Assembly (NCBI RefSeq): GCF_030758935.1
Contig: NZ_CP132333.1
Coordinates: forward strand, 1,984,992-2,048,991
Length of the DNA: 64,000 nucleotides
Direction of reading: 5' to 3'
Origin: Geothrix sp. PMB-07
Lineage (GTDB): Bacteria; Acidobacteriota; Holophagae; Holophagales; Holophagaceae
The notes under the pieces were generated by a model that worked only from the letters and a program-made list of their open reading frames with translations, did no database searches and was not told where the DNA came from. Within the stretch, counting starts at the first letter, position 1; the number at the start of each line of letters is the position of its first letter. Shown one piece after another: positions 1 through 7,446 of the stretch. Both the position numbers and the translations under genes were made by a program.

Positions 1-2
1 TC

Positions 3-1340
3 AACACAGGGGCCTCGGTGGGGCATGACGGCATCCTTGAAGACGGCGTTCATGTGGCCCCCGGCGTGCGGCTGGCGGGCGGTGTGTCGGTGGGGGAATG
101 CAGTTGGGTGGGGATTGGCGCCGTGGTCAAAGAGTGTCTATCCATCGGCAGCGGCGTGATGATTGGGGCTGGTTCCACGATCATCACGGATGTTCCGGAC
201 GGGGTGACCGTGGTGGGGTCTCCTGCGAAGGTCATCGGCACCCGGGCGCCGAAGGCGGGCTCTGGAAAGACCGAAGGGGTCATCCGGATTCTGGATGCTG
301 CCCTGGCGTCGGATTTTGACGAATGGGTGGCGTTCTGGCGGCGCTGGCCGGATCGGGAAGTTTCGGCCCATCCGGCCTACGTGCGTCTGTTCACCCATGC
401 CCATGACCGCGTGGTGGGCGTGGTTCGTGAAACGGAAGCGGGAGGCATCTTGTTTCCCCTCATCCTCAGGCCGATCGCTGCCGAATCCTGGGCTGGAGGG
501 CAGGAGCAGGCCTGGGATGCCGTCACGGCCTATGGTTACGGCGGGCCATTCACCTGGGGCGATGGTCGGGCGGGTGCAGACGCGTTCTGGAAGGCCTTCT
601 CTGGGTGGGCGATGGATCAGAAGATCGTGTCCACCTTTGCGCGGCTCTCACTCTTTCCCGAACAGTTGTTGGATGCGCCCATGGAAACTGTGGTGGACCG
701 CAGCAATGTCGTGCGGGCCCTGCAGCTGGATGAATCAGCCCTGTGGATGGATTACGCGCACAAGGTGAGGAAGAACGTCAACAAGGCCCGGCAGCTGGGG
801 GTCGAGATTCGCCTGGATCCCGAGGGGGCAGAACTGGATGCCTTCCTCAAGATCTATGAATCCACCCTGGATCGCCGGGAGGCCTCCGGCGGCTACTTCT
901 TCGGCCGACCCTTCTTTGAATCGATCATTCGCGATCTCGAAGGCCAGTTCATGTTTTTCCATGCGTGGCTCGATGGGCAGATTGTGTCCACAGAACTGGT
1001 GCTGGTCGCGGAGCGAAACCTCTATTCGTTCCTGGGTGGAACCTTGGCCGAGGCCTTCCATGCCCGTCCCAATGACCTGCTAAAACACGCGGTCATCGAG
1101 TGGGGACGACAAACGGGCAAGTCCACTTTCGTGCTGGGCGGAGGCTGGCAGGAAGCCGATGGGATCTTCAACTACAAGCTGGCCTTCGCACCCCACGGGG
1201 CCGTGGATTTCCGGGTGGGGAAGTGGGTGCACGATGCGGAGGCCTATGGACGCCTCCTGAAACGCCGGAGCGAGTGGGAGTCAGCGCAAGGGCGTGAATG
1301 GGTGCCGAAGGCGGGATTCTTTCCGGAATACCGGGGGTAA
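3..1340 (+). CDS. NeuD-type hexapeptide acyltransferase fused to FemAB/GNAT-like domain (5' partial)
   Basis: The reading frame is open to the left edge, so the N-terminus is missing. The first ~80 visible residues form a left-handed beta-helix: NTGASVGHD, then HVAPGVRLAGG, IGAGSTIITDVPDGVTVVGSPAKV, the signature of NeuD/PglD-type sugar O- or N-acyltransferases. After a short linker, ~350 residues resemble the FemAB-related GNAT fold (BioF2-like), with YGYGGPFTWG, VRKNVNKARQLGVEI, HARPNDLLKHAVIEWG and FVLGGGWQEADGIFNYK near the C-terminus. Such domains transfer acyl or aminoacyl groups to envelope precursors. The next genes are lipid-A-sugar-like, so a role in surface polysaccharide or lipid modification is inferred. 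The fusion is unusual, since the two domains are normally separate proteins. The specific substrate cannot be read from the sequence. Confidence 0.75.
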   Translation, partial: NTGASVGHDGILEDGVHVAPGVRLAGGVSVGECSWVGIGAVVKECLSIGSGVMIGAGSTIITDVPDGVTVVGSPAKVIGTRAPKAGSGKTEGVIRILDAALASDFDEWVAFWRRWPDREVSAHPAYVRLFTHAHDRVVGVVRETEAGGILFPLILRPIAAESWAGGQEQAWDAVTAYGYGGPFTWGDGRAGADAFWKAFSGWAMDQKIVSTFARLSLFPEQLLDAPMETVVDRSNVVRALQLDESALWMDYAHKVRKNVNKARQLGVEIRLDPEGAELDAFLKIYESTLDRREASGGYFFGRPFFESIIRDLEGQFMFFHAWLDGQIVSTELVLVAERNLYSFLGGTLAEAFHARPNDLLKHAVIEWGRQTGKSTFVLGGGWQEADGIFNYKLAFAPHGAVDFRVGKWVHDAEAYGRLLKRRSEWESAQGREWVPKAGFFPEYRG

Positions 1341-1427
1341 AGCCGCGGCTCCACTTGGAAGGGGACAAACCGGATGTTCAAGGGGCACCTCAGGCTATAA
1401 ACTGGAACGTTTGAGCTAGGAGCCTGC

Positions 1428-2480
1428 GTGAAAGTCCTCATTCTCGGTGTCAACGGATTCATCGGCTCCCATCTGGTGGACCGCATCATGGCGGATACGG
1501 ATTGGGAGGTCTACGGCCTGGATCTGGGCGCCCACAAGGTGTCGGACCATCTGGCCAACCCGCGCTTTCATTTCGTGGAAGGCGACGTGACCATTTCCAA
1601 GGAATGGATCGAGTACCACATCAAGAAGTGCGATGTGGTGCTGCCCCTGGTGGCCATCGCCACGCCCAAGATCTACGTGACCGACCCCCTGCGCGTGTTC
1701 GAGCTGGATTTCGAGGAGAACCTCCGCGTCGTCCGGCAGTGTGTGAAGTACAAGAAGCGCGTCATCTTCCCCAGCACTTCCGAGGTGTATGGCATGTGCC
1801 CGGACGAGGAGTTCGACGAGTACGAATCTCCCCTGGTCACCGGGCCCATTCCCATGAACCGCTGGATCTACAGCACCAGCAAGCAGCTGCTGGACCGCGT
1901 GATCTGGGCCTACGGCTTCCAGCAGGGCCTGAAGTTCACCCTCTTCCGCCCCTTCAACTGGATGGGCCCCAAGCTCGACAGCCTCAACACTGCCAAGGAA
2001 GGCAGCAGCCGCCTGGTGACCCAGTTCAGCTGGAACCTGTTCAATGGCGAGCCCCTGCAGCTGGTGGATGGCGGTACCGCGCGTCGCTGCTTCATCGACG
2101 TGGCCGATGCCATGGACGGCCTCATGGCCATCCTGCGCAACGAGGGCGGCAAGGCCAACGGGGAGATCTTCAACATCGGCAACCCCGCCAACGACTTCAG
2201 CGTACGTGAGATCGCCGAGCAGATGATTGCCATCTGGAAGGACCATCCTTTCCGCATCGAGCGCGGCATTCCCGAGGGCCGCATGGTCGAGGTGGGCAGC
2301 GGCGACTTCTACGGCAAGGGCTACCAGGATGTGACCCGCCGCACGCCCAGCATCAAGCGCATGCAGACCACCTTCGGCTTCCAACCCAAGGTGTCCATGA
2401 AGGATTCGCTCAAGAAAGCCATCGACTTCTTCGTCGAGGAGCACAAGGCGCTGGAAAAGATCGTCGAGACCGAAAACTAG
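1428..2480 (+). CDS. ArnA-type UDP-glucuronate dehydrogenase/decarboxylase (stand-alone C-terminal domain)
   Basis: This 350-aa short-chain dehydrogenase has GVNGFIG at residues 7-13 (NAD binding) and Y148-xxx-K152. It also carries the ArnA-specific STSEVYGMC and GRMVEVGSGDFYGKGYQDV segments; the Ser-Glu pair and Arg there are the decarboxylation residues of ArnA. The family oxidises UDP-glucuronate and decarboxylates it to UDP-4-keto-pentose. Stand-alone homologues (U4kpxs type) can release UDP-xylose. The N-terminal formyltransferase domain of E. coli ArnA is absent, and no arnB, arnC or arnD is visible here; they could lie left of the window. The GTG start is chosen because AGGAG lies six bases upstream. 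Two ArnT-like genes and an ArnE/F-like gene downstream support a role in sugar-modified lipid A or another lipid-linked pentose. Confidence 0.85.
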   Translation: MKVLILGVNGFIGSHLVDRIMADTDWEVYGLDLGAHKVSDHLANPRFHFVEGDVTISKEWIEYHIKKCDVVLPLVAIATPKIYVTDPLRVFELDFEENLRVVRQCVKYKKRVIFPSTSEVYGMCPDEEFDEYESPLVTGPIPMNRWIYSTSKQLLDRVIWAYGFQQGLKFTLFRPFNWMGPKLDSLNTAKEGSSRLVTQFSWNLFNGEPLQLVDGGTARRCFIDVADAMDGLMAILRNEGGKANGEIFNIGNPANDFSVREIAEQMIAIWKDHPFRIERGIPEGRMVEVGSGDFYGKGYQDVTRRTPSIKRMQTTFGFQPKVSMKDSLKKAIDFFVEEHKALEKIVETEN

Positions 2481-2499
2481 CACGCCGGCAGGAGTGGAC

Positions 2500-3279
2500 A
2501 TGCGATGGGGTTTGTGGGCCTTGTTGGCGACGCTGGGCTTGCTGCCGCTGTCGGCCCAGGTCTTCCCTTCTGAACCTACCCCCGAGCTGCAGGGGCAGGC
2601 CCGGGCTCGCCTGGAAGCCTGGCGTGCCAGCCGATTGGCGAGCCTGTGCAATGACTGGGGGGAGCTGAATCGCTACCGCTCGGAAAACCGGTTGCTGCCA
2701 CCCCCGAAGGCCGGGGAGGCACGGGTGGTGTTCCTGGGGGATTCCATCACCGAGGCCTGGCCGCTCCAGAAATCCTTTCCGGGCCGTCCCTTCGTGAACC
2801 GGGGCATCAGCGGCCAGACCACGGCCCAGCTTCTGCTGCGGTTCCGGCCGGATGTCATTGATCTGAAACCCCAGGTCGTCTTCATCCTCGCCGGTACCAA
2901 CGACATCGCAGGAAATACCGGTCCGGTGACCGAGGCGGAGATTCTCGGCAACCTGGCCTCCATGGGTGAGCTGGCCCAGGCCCACGGGGTTCGGCCCGTC
3001 TTCTGTTCGGTGCTACCCGTGCACCGCGCCACACCTACCAGCCTCGATTTCTGGGCCACCCGGCCCATGTCCCGCATCCGTGCCCTCAACCAGGGCCTGC
3101 AGCAGTTGTGCAAGTCCAAGGGGTATACCTACCTTGACGCCTTCACCCCGATGCTCGATGAGGCGGGCCAGCTGAGGCCCGACCTCGCAGACGACGGCTT
3201 GCACCCCAACGAGGCCGGCTACCGGCAGCTGGGGACCCTCGTCACGGCCGCGCTCCGGGGCCTCCTGGGCGGGGGTTGA
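2500..3279 (+). CDS. Secreted SGNH/GDSL-family hydrolase
   Basis: About 259 aa starting with a signal peptide (MRWGLWALLATLGLLPLSAQ). SGNH blocks are present: block I GDSIT (Asp81, Ser82 nucleophile), Gly in RGISGQTT, block III GTNDIA with the oxyanion Asn, and block V DGLHPNEAGY with the Asp/His of the catalytic triad. It is probably a periplasmic esterase or acylhydrolase removing acetyl or acyl groups, but the substrate is unknown. The ATG at 2500 is preferred over an in-frame GTG six bases earlier because GGAG sits six to seven bases before the ATG. It lies 19 bases after the ArnA-like gene and 15 before the first ArnT-like gene, so it is likely co-transcribed and may act on the same surface glycan. 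Confidence 0.85.
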   Translation: MRWGLWALLATLGLLPLSAQVFPSEPTPELQGQARARLEAWRASRLASLCNDWGELNRYRSENRLLPPPKAGEARVVFLGDSITEAWPLQKSFPGRPFVNRGISGQTTAQLLLRFRPDVIDLKPQVVFILAGTNDIAGNTGPVTEAEILGNLASMGELAQAHGVRPVFCSVLPVHRATPTSLDFWATRPMSRIRALNQGLQQLCKSKGYTYLDAFTPMLDEAGQLRPDLADDGLHPNEAGYRQLGTLVTAALRGLLGGG

Positions 3280-3294
3280 GGCTAGTCTAAAGAG

Positions 3295-4959
3295 ATGACG
3301 CGCCGCGAACGCACCCGCCTCCTCCTGCTCTGGGTTTTCCTTGGCTTCCTTCCCTTGCTGGTACGCCCGCTGTGGGAGCCCGATGAAGGCCGCTATGCAG
3401 AGATCCCGCGGGAGATGCTCGCCACGGGCGATTGGCTGACCCCCCGCCTCAACGGCGTGCTCTATTTCGAGAAACCGCCACTGCAGTACTGGCTGTCCGC
3501 GCTCAGCATGAAGCTCTTCGGGCTGAATGGCGCGGCGGCGCGGCTACCCCTGGCCCTGGCTTCTGGGCTGATGATCTGGGCGGCCTGGCGGCTTGCCAAG
3601 CGGCTCGGCGCCCGGGATCCCCTTTGGGCGCCTTTCATGGCCGCCACGGGGCTGCTGGGCTTTCTGGTGGGTCAGCTGCTCACCCTGGATGCCCTCTTCA
3701 GCGCATTCCTGGTGGCGGCCGTCGCTGCGTTCGTGGAGGCCGTGGCGCGTCGGCGGGAAGGCTCGCCCGCCCGGGCCTGGACCCTGCTGACCTTCCTGCT
3801 GCTGGCTGGGGCCATGCTTACAAAAGGCTTGGCGGAATTGATCCTCACCGGAGGCATTCTGCTGTTCTCCCTGGCTTTTGCATGGAAGGACCCGGAATTG
3901 CGCCGCACCGTCATCCGCACGGCGCTCGATCCGCTGGGTTGGCTGCTCTACCTCCTGCTGGCCGTGCCCTGGTTCTGGGCCGTCAACCGCGCGAATCCTG
4001 GTCACGCCCAGTTTTTCTTCATCCACGAACACTTCACGCGTTTCCTTACCCACGAGCATGCGCGCCAAGGCTCCAACAACTGGTTCTTGGACAAGCTCTA
4101 CTTCGTGGGAGTGCTGGCTCTGGGCTTGCTGCCCTGGCTGTCGGCCACCCTGGTGGGATTGAAACGCAGCTGGATTTTCTTGAAGGGCAGGGGCCCCCAG
4201 GGGCAGGATCAGCTGGCGCGCTGGATTGTCGGCATCACTGTGCTGGGCTTCCTCTGGCCATTGGCTTTCTTCAGCCTTTCCGGCTCCAAACTCGCCCCTT
4301 ACATCCTTCCCGCACTGGTGCCCCTGGCGGCCCTGGCCTGCACCTTCGAGCGCGAAGGCGAGGAGGGCGCGGCCCTGCGGCGCATGGGCTGGGAATTGTT
4401 GGTGCTTGGCGGTATTTTCCTTCTTGCGGCCTTTCTGTTCCGGAAGGATCTGGAGGGCCTGGGCTGGGTGCTGGCCATGGGAGCGGGTTTCGCAGGCCTG
4501 GGGCTTTGGGCCCAGAGGCCCTCCGGGCTCTCCGCACCGCGCCTCCAGGCAGCTCTGGGGGTGGCGCTGTGGCTGCTGGTGTTGGCCGTGCAGTCCGCCG
4601 CCGGGCCGGGCAAGGCCGTGGCCGATCTGGTGCGCAAGGCGCCAAAGGATGCTCAGTGGATCAGCTATGGCAACTATTTTCAGGGCCTGCCTTTCTACGC
4701 CCACACCAGGGCCGTGGTGGTGGCGGGGACCGGCGAGCTGGCTTTTGGCCGTGACCGCCTTGCGGATGCGGAACGCTGGTTCAGCGAGGATCCCATGGCC
4801 CTTGGGGCCGTGGCCGACCGCCTGAAGCGGGAGGATCCCAGCCGCCCCGTTCTGGTCATGGCCAAGGCTTCCAGCTGGGAGCACCTGGATGCCGCTGAGA
4901 AGGCCCGTTGGGCGGAATTGGTTCGCAATCCCGCTGCCGTGGTGGCCCAACGGCGCTAG
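3295..4959 (+). CDS. ArnT-like lipid-linked glycosyltransferase (PMT_2/GT83 family)
   Basis: A 554-aa integral membrane protein with about a dozen hydrophobic segments. The first periplasmic loop carries the family signature EPDEGRYAEIPREML, followed by GDWLTPRLNGVLYFEKPPLQYW, as in ArnT (4-amino-arabinose transferase to lipid A) and related PMT_2 enzymes. The acidic pair in PDEGRYA corresponds to the catalytic/donor-binding acid of the family. A central SLSGSKLAPYILPALVPLAAL block and a soluble C-terminal part containing GNYFQGLPFYAHTRAVVV complete the architecture. The expected reaction moves a sugar from undecaprenyl phosphate to a lipid or protein acceptor in the periplasm. The donor sugar is not determined; the ArnA-like neighbour suggests a pentose derivative. 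Confidence 0.85.
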   Translation: MTRRERTRLLLLWVFLGFLPLLVRPLWEPDEGRYAEIPREMLATGDWLTPRLNGVLYFEKPPLQYWLSALSMKLFGLNGAAARLPLALASGLMIWAAWRLAKRLGARDPLWAPFMAATGLLGFLVGQLLTLDALFSAFLVAAVAAFVEAVARRREGSPARAWTLLTFLLLAGAMLTKGLAELILTGGILLFSLAFAWKDPELRRTVIRTALDPLGWLLYLLLAVPWFWAVNRANPGHAQFFFIHEHFTRFLTHEHARQGSNNWFLDKLYFVGVLALGLLPWLSATLVGLKRSWIFLKGRGPQGQDQLARWIVGITVLGFLWPLAFFSLSGSKLAPYILPALVPLAALACTFEREGEEGAALRRMGWELLVLGGIFLLAAFLFRKDLEGLGWVLAMGAGFAGLGLWAQRPSGLSAPRLQAALGVALWLLVLAVQSAAGPGKAVADLVRKAPKDAQWISYGNYFQGLPFYAHTRAVVVAGTGELAFGRDRLADAERWFSEDPMALGAVADRLKREDPSRPVLVMAKASSWEHLDAAEKARWAELVRNPAAVVAQRR

Positions 4960-4981
4960 GGCCTTCGGTTGCAGCCCGATC

Positions 4982-5227
4982 CTACTTCACGGCCTCTTTC
5001 ACGCCCCTGGCCGCTTCCTTGGCGCCCTTGGCGATGCCTTTGCCGGCCTGTTTGGCTCCGCGGCCCACGGCCTTGCCCCCTTCGGCGGCGGCCTGGCCAA
5101 CGGTTTTACCGCCCTTTTTGAACCCTTGGCCGATCTCTTTACCTGCCTGCTTGAGGTCGGCCTTCACGCCATCGGGATCAAGGATGGGCGTGGCCAAGAG
5201 GCACAGGCTGAGCAGGGTGGGAGTCAT
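4982..5227 (-). CDS. Small Lys/Gly/Ala-rich repeat protein with signal-like N-terminus (LEA-like)
   Basis: An 81-aa ORF antisense to, and between, the two ArnT-like genes. Residues 1-15 (MTPTLLSLCLLATPI) look like a short signal peptide. The rest is an amphipathic basic repeat with a period of about eleven, containing units such as GKEIGQGFKKGGK, GKAVGRGAKQAGK and GIAKGAKEAARG. Such 11-mer patterns resemble LEA group 3 or apolipoprotein-type helices that fold on membranes or on drying. No family is assigned. The ribosome-binding site is weak. The consistent repeat and its placement in a real gap support coding, but an isolated low-complexity ORF could still be spurious. Confidence 0.5.
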   Translation of the reverse strand: MTPTLLSLCLLATPILDPDGVKADLKQAGKEIGQGFKKGGKTVGQAAAEGGKAVGRGAKQAGKGIAKGAKEAARGVKEAVK

Positions 5228-5279
5228 GGAGCCATTCTAACCGGGTGGCGGGAAGGCTTTTCCGGGAGAAGATGGAAGC

Positions 5280-6992
5280 ATGCGTGGCATGAACCCCCGG
5301 CAGTCCTTTCTCATCCGTTGCACCGTTTGGTTGCGCGCCCACGCGCCGGAGCTGCTCATGGCCGCGCTCCTTCTGGCGGTGCTACCCATGCGGGATCTCT
5401 GGACCCCAGATGAGCCGGATTTCGCGCAGTGCGTGAAAGAAATGAGGCTGCGCGGAGACTGGCTGCTGCCCTACCTGAACGGTGTGCCCTACAGCGAGAA
5501 GCCGATTCTGTATTACTGGGTGATGAAGGCCTCGGCGGTCACCATGGATGCCCTGACCGGGGGCCTGGGTTTCACCCAGGGTGTGGCTGCCTGGGCGCTT
5601 CGGTTGCCATCGGTGGTGGTGTCAGTGGCCTTCCTGTCGTCTTTCCGCCGCTGGGTGCAGCGTTTCATGGAGCCGGGCCTCGCCGAACCCGCGGCCCTGG
5701 TTCTCGCGACCACGCCCCTCTGGTTCTGGCAAAGCCAGTTCATCCAGATCGACCTGCTGTTCACGGCGCTGCTGGCCTGGAGCTGGCTGTGCTGGCTGGC
5801 GGGCTACCTTCTGCTTCGCGGTCCGAATGCGTCGGGCAAGGGTGAGGAGCACCGCCTCTGGTTCCTGAAAGCCTACGTGTGGCTGGCTCTGGCCTTCCTG
5901 GCCAAGGGACCTCTGGCACCTGTGCTTTCGGTGCTTCTTCTGGTGGCCTTCCTGGCCTGGCAACGCGATTTCCCGGTGCTGCGCAGGGCAGGGCTTTTCG
6001 CAGGGTTGGCGCTCATTGTGCTGTTGGTGGCGCCCTGGTACGTGGCCGCGGGCTGGCGCGGCGGAGCGAGGTACGCCTACGAGCTGATCGTGTTCCAGAA
6101 CTTCGAGAGAGCCACGAAAGCCTGGGATCACATCCATCCCTGGTGGAAGTACGGCGAATACATCCTGGGGGACTTCTTTCCATGGGTGCTGCTGCTACCT
6201 GCCACCCTCCTGCATCTGCGGCGGGGAAACCGACTGACGGATCCGTCCAGGCGCTTCCTTCTGCTGGCCTTCCTGGTACCCGTGGTCTTCCTCAGTCTGG
6301 TGCAAAGCAAGCAGGGCAAGTATCTCCTCATGGCCTATCCTTTTCTGGCCCTGCTGGTGGCAGACCTCTTCCATCAGGTGGACCCTGCTCGGGACCGTCG
6401 TTTGGGGGGATGGCTCGGCGGCGGCCTGGCCCTGCTCGGGGCGGCGCTCACCGCCCTGGCCCTCGGCGTGGGGGGAGCCGACCTCCAGGCCCAGCTCGCT
6501 CCCTTTCAGACGCCCGTGCGCATCCTGGCCATGGTCATGATCTCTGGCACGGCGTACGTCCTTGTTCAGGCCACCCGGGGGCGTGGGGCCCGGTTGATAC
6601 CTGGCACCGCCATCACCCTGGGGCTGCTCTACCTCCTGGGTGGCACCTGGGGCTTCCGTCTGTTGGATCCGATGAAGTCCTACCGGCGTTGGACAGCCGC
6701 TGTCCAACCACTTATCCACGGCCGCCAGGTCTTCACCTGGCAGACCATCCGGAGTGGGTTCATGGTCTACACGGACCATCTCATGCCGGAGCTTCGTTCT
6801 GCGGAGGCTCTGGAGCACATGGATTTCGAGGCAAGACTGGTGGCCCGCCGCGGGGATTGGGAACAGGATGCCTGGGGTATGACACCGGCTTTGCGTGCCG
6901 GGTACGAGGTGATCCTTTCCGTTCCCACAGGCGGGGATGAGATCCTGCTGTTGAAGAAGCGCCCGCGATCCGTTTCCCAGGAGGCCCCATGA
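5280..6992 (+). CDS. Second ArnT-like lipid-linked glycosyltransferase
   Basis: A 570-aa polytopic membrane protein paralogous to the enzyme two genes upstream. It has the loop-1 signature TPDEPDFAQCVKEMRLRGDW, then LLPYLNGVPYSEKPILYYWVMK, and about a dozen hydrophobic segments, including a Leu/Val-rich run around residues 240-260. VFLSLVQSKQGKYLLMAYPFLALL matches the conserved SKQGKYLL segment of ArnT-like proteins. Expected role: periplasmic transfer of a sugar from polyprenyl phosphate to a lipid or glycan. Identity with the first copy is limited outside the motifs, so the two may use different donors or acceptors. It overlaps the ArnE/F-like gene by four bases (ATGA), so the two are translationally coupled. 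Confidence 0.85.
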   Translation: MRGMNPRQSFLIRCTVWLRAHAPELLMAALLLAVLPMRDLWTPDEPDFAQCVKEMRLRGDWLLPYLNGVPYSEKPILYYWVMKASAVTMDALTGGLGFTQGVAAWALRLPSVVVSVAFLSSFRRWVQRFMEPGLAEPAALVLATTPLWFWQSQFIQIDLLFTALLAWSWLCWLAGYLLLRGPNASGKGEEHRLWFLKAYVWLALAFLAKGPLAPVLSVLLLVAFLAWQRDFPVLRRAGLFAGLALIVLLVAPWYVAAGWRGGARYAYELIVFQNFERATKAWDHIHPWWKYGEYILGDFFPWVLLLPATLLHLRRGNRLTDPSRRFLLLAFLVPVVFLSLVQSKQGKYLLMAYPFLALLVADLFHQVDPARDRRLGGWLGGGLALLGAALTALALGVGGADLQAQLAPFQTPVRILAMVMISGTAYVLVQATRGRGARLIPGTAITLGLLYLLGGTWGFRLLDPMKSYRRWTAAVQPLIHGRQVFTWQTIRSGFMVYTDHLMPELRSAEALEHMDFEARLVARRGDWEQDAWGMTPALRAGYEVILSVPTGGDEILLLKKRPRSVSQEAP

Positions 6993-7366
6993 GCCCCAAT
7001 GTGAAGGCCATCCCGCTCATCGTCCTGGGGGTGCTGCTCAATGCCGCCGCTCAGATCTGCCTGAAGAAGGGGCTGCAGGCGGCCGGCGGCATGCAGGTGG
7101 CCGTGGGTCCCCTGTTCCGCCTGATGCTTGAACCATGGGTGTTGGCAGGACTGGCCTGCTATGCCGTGAGTGTGGTGGTGTGGCTGGGGGCGCTGTCCCT
7201 GGTGCAGGTGAACTACGCCTACCCCTTTCTGGCCCTCGGGTTCATCGCCAACGCCCTCATGGCCCGGGCCTTCCTGGGCGAGGCCATGACCCCCATGCGC
7301 TGGGTGGCCCTGGGGATCATCGTCCTCGGCGTGGGTTTGCAGGCCCTGAGCGGACGAGGGAACTAA
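6989..7366 (+). CDS. ArnE/ArnF-like small-multidrug-resistance-fold flippase subunit
   Basis: 125 aa with four predicted membrane helices: IPLIVLGVLLNAAAQICLKKG, VLAGLACYAVSVVVWLGALS, YPFLALGFIANALMA and WVALGIIVLGVGLQAL. The layout matches EmrE-fold proteins of the ArnE/ArnF branch (AAQICLKKG, VQVNYAYPFLALGFI). Those proteins flip undecaprenyl-phosphate-aminoarabinose across the inner membrane to feed ArnT. E. coli uses an ArnE-ArnF heterodimer, whereas only one subunit is seen here, so a homodimer is possible. The ATGA overlap with the upstream ArnT-like gene links flippase and transferase in one pathway. The substrate is inferred. Confidence 0.82.
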   Translation: MSPNVKAIPLIVLGVLLNAAAQICLKKGLQAAGGMQVAVGPLFRLMLEPWVLAGLACYAVSVVVWLGALSLVQVNYAYPFLALGFIANALMARAFLGEAMTPMRWVALGIIVLGVGLQALSGRGN

Positions 7367-7387
7367 AGGCCAGGTGGACCTTCCGGC

Positions 7388-7416
7388 TTGTCCAGTGCTC
7401 CGCCATTCCTTGATAT
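7388..7416 (+). promoter_or_regulatory. Predicted sigma70-type promoter for the hexosaminidase gene
   Basis: TTGTCC and TGATAT are separated by 17 bases and sit ~30 bases before the GH20 start codon. A purine-rich GAGGT before the ATG would serve as ribosome-binding site. Based on sequence match only. Confidence 0.4.
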
Positions 7417-7446
7417 CCTGACCCTTCACTACCCAGAGGTCCCCCC

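Noticed and set aside
3544-4950. A 468-codon open frame antisense to the first ArnT-like gene
   Set aside because: Gln/His/Gly-rich shadow of a membrane protein with no domain.
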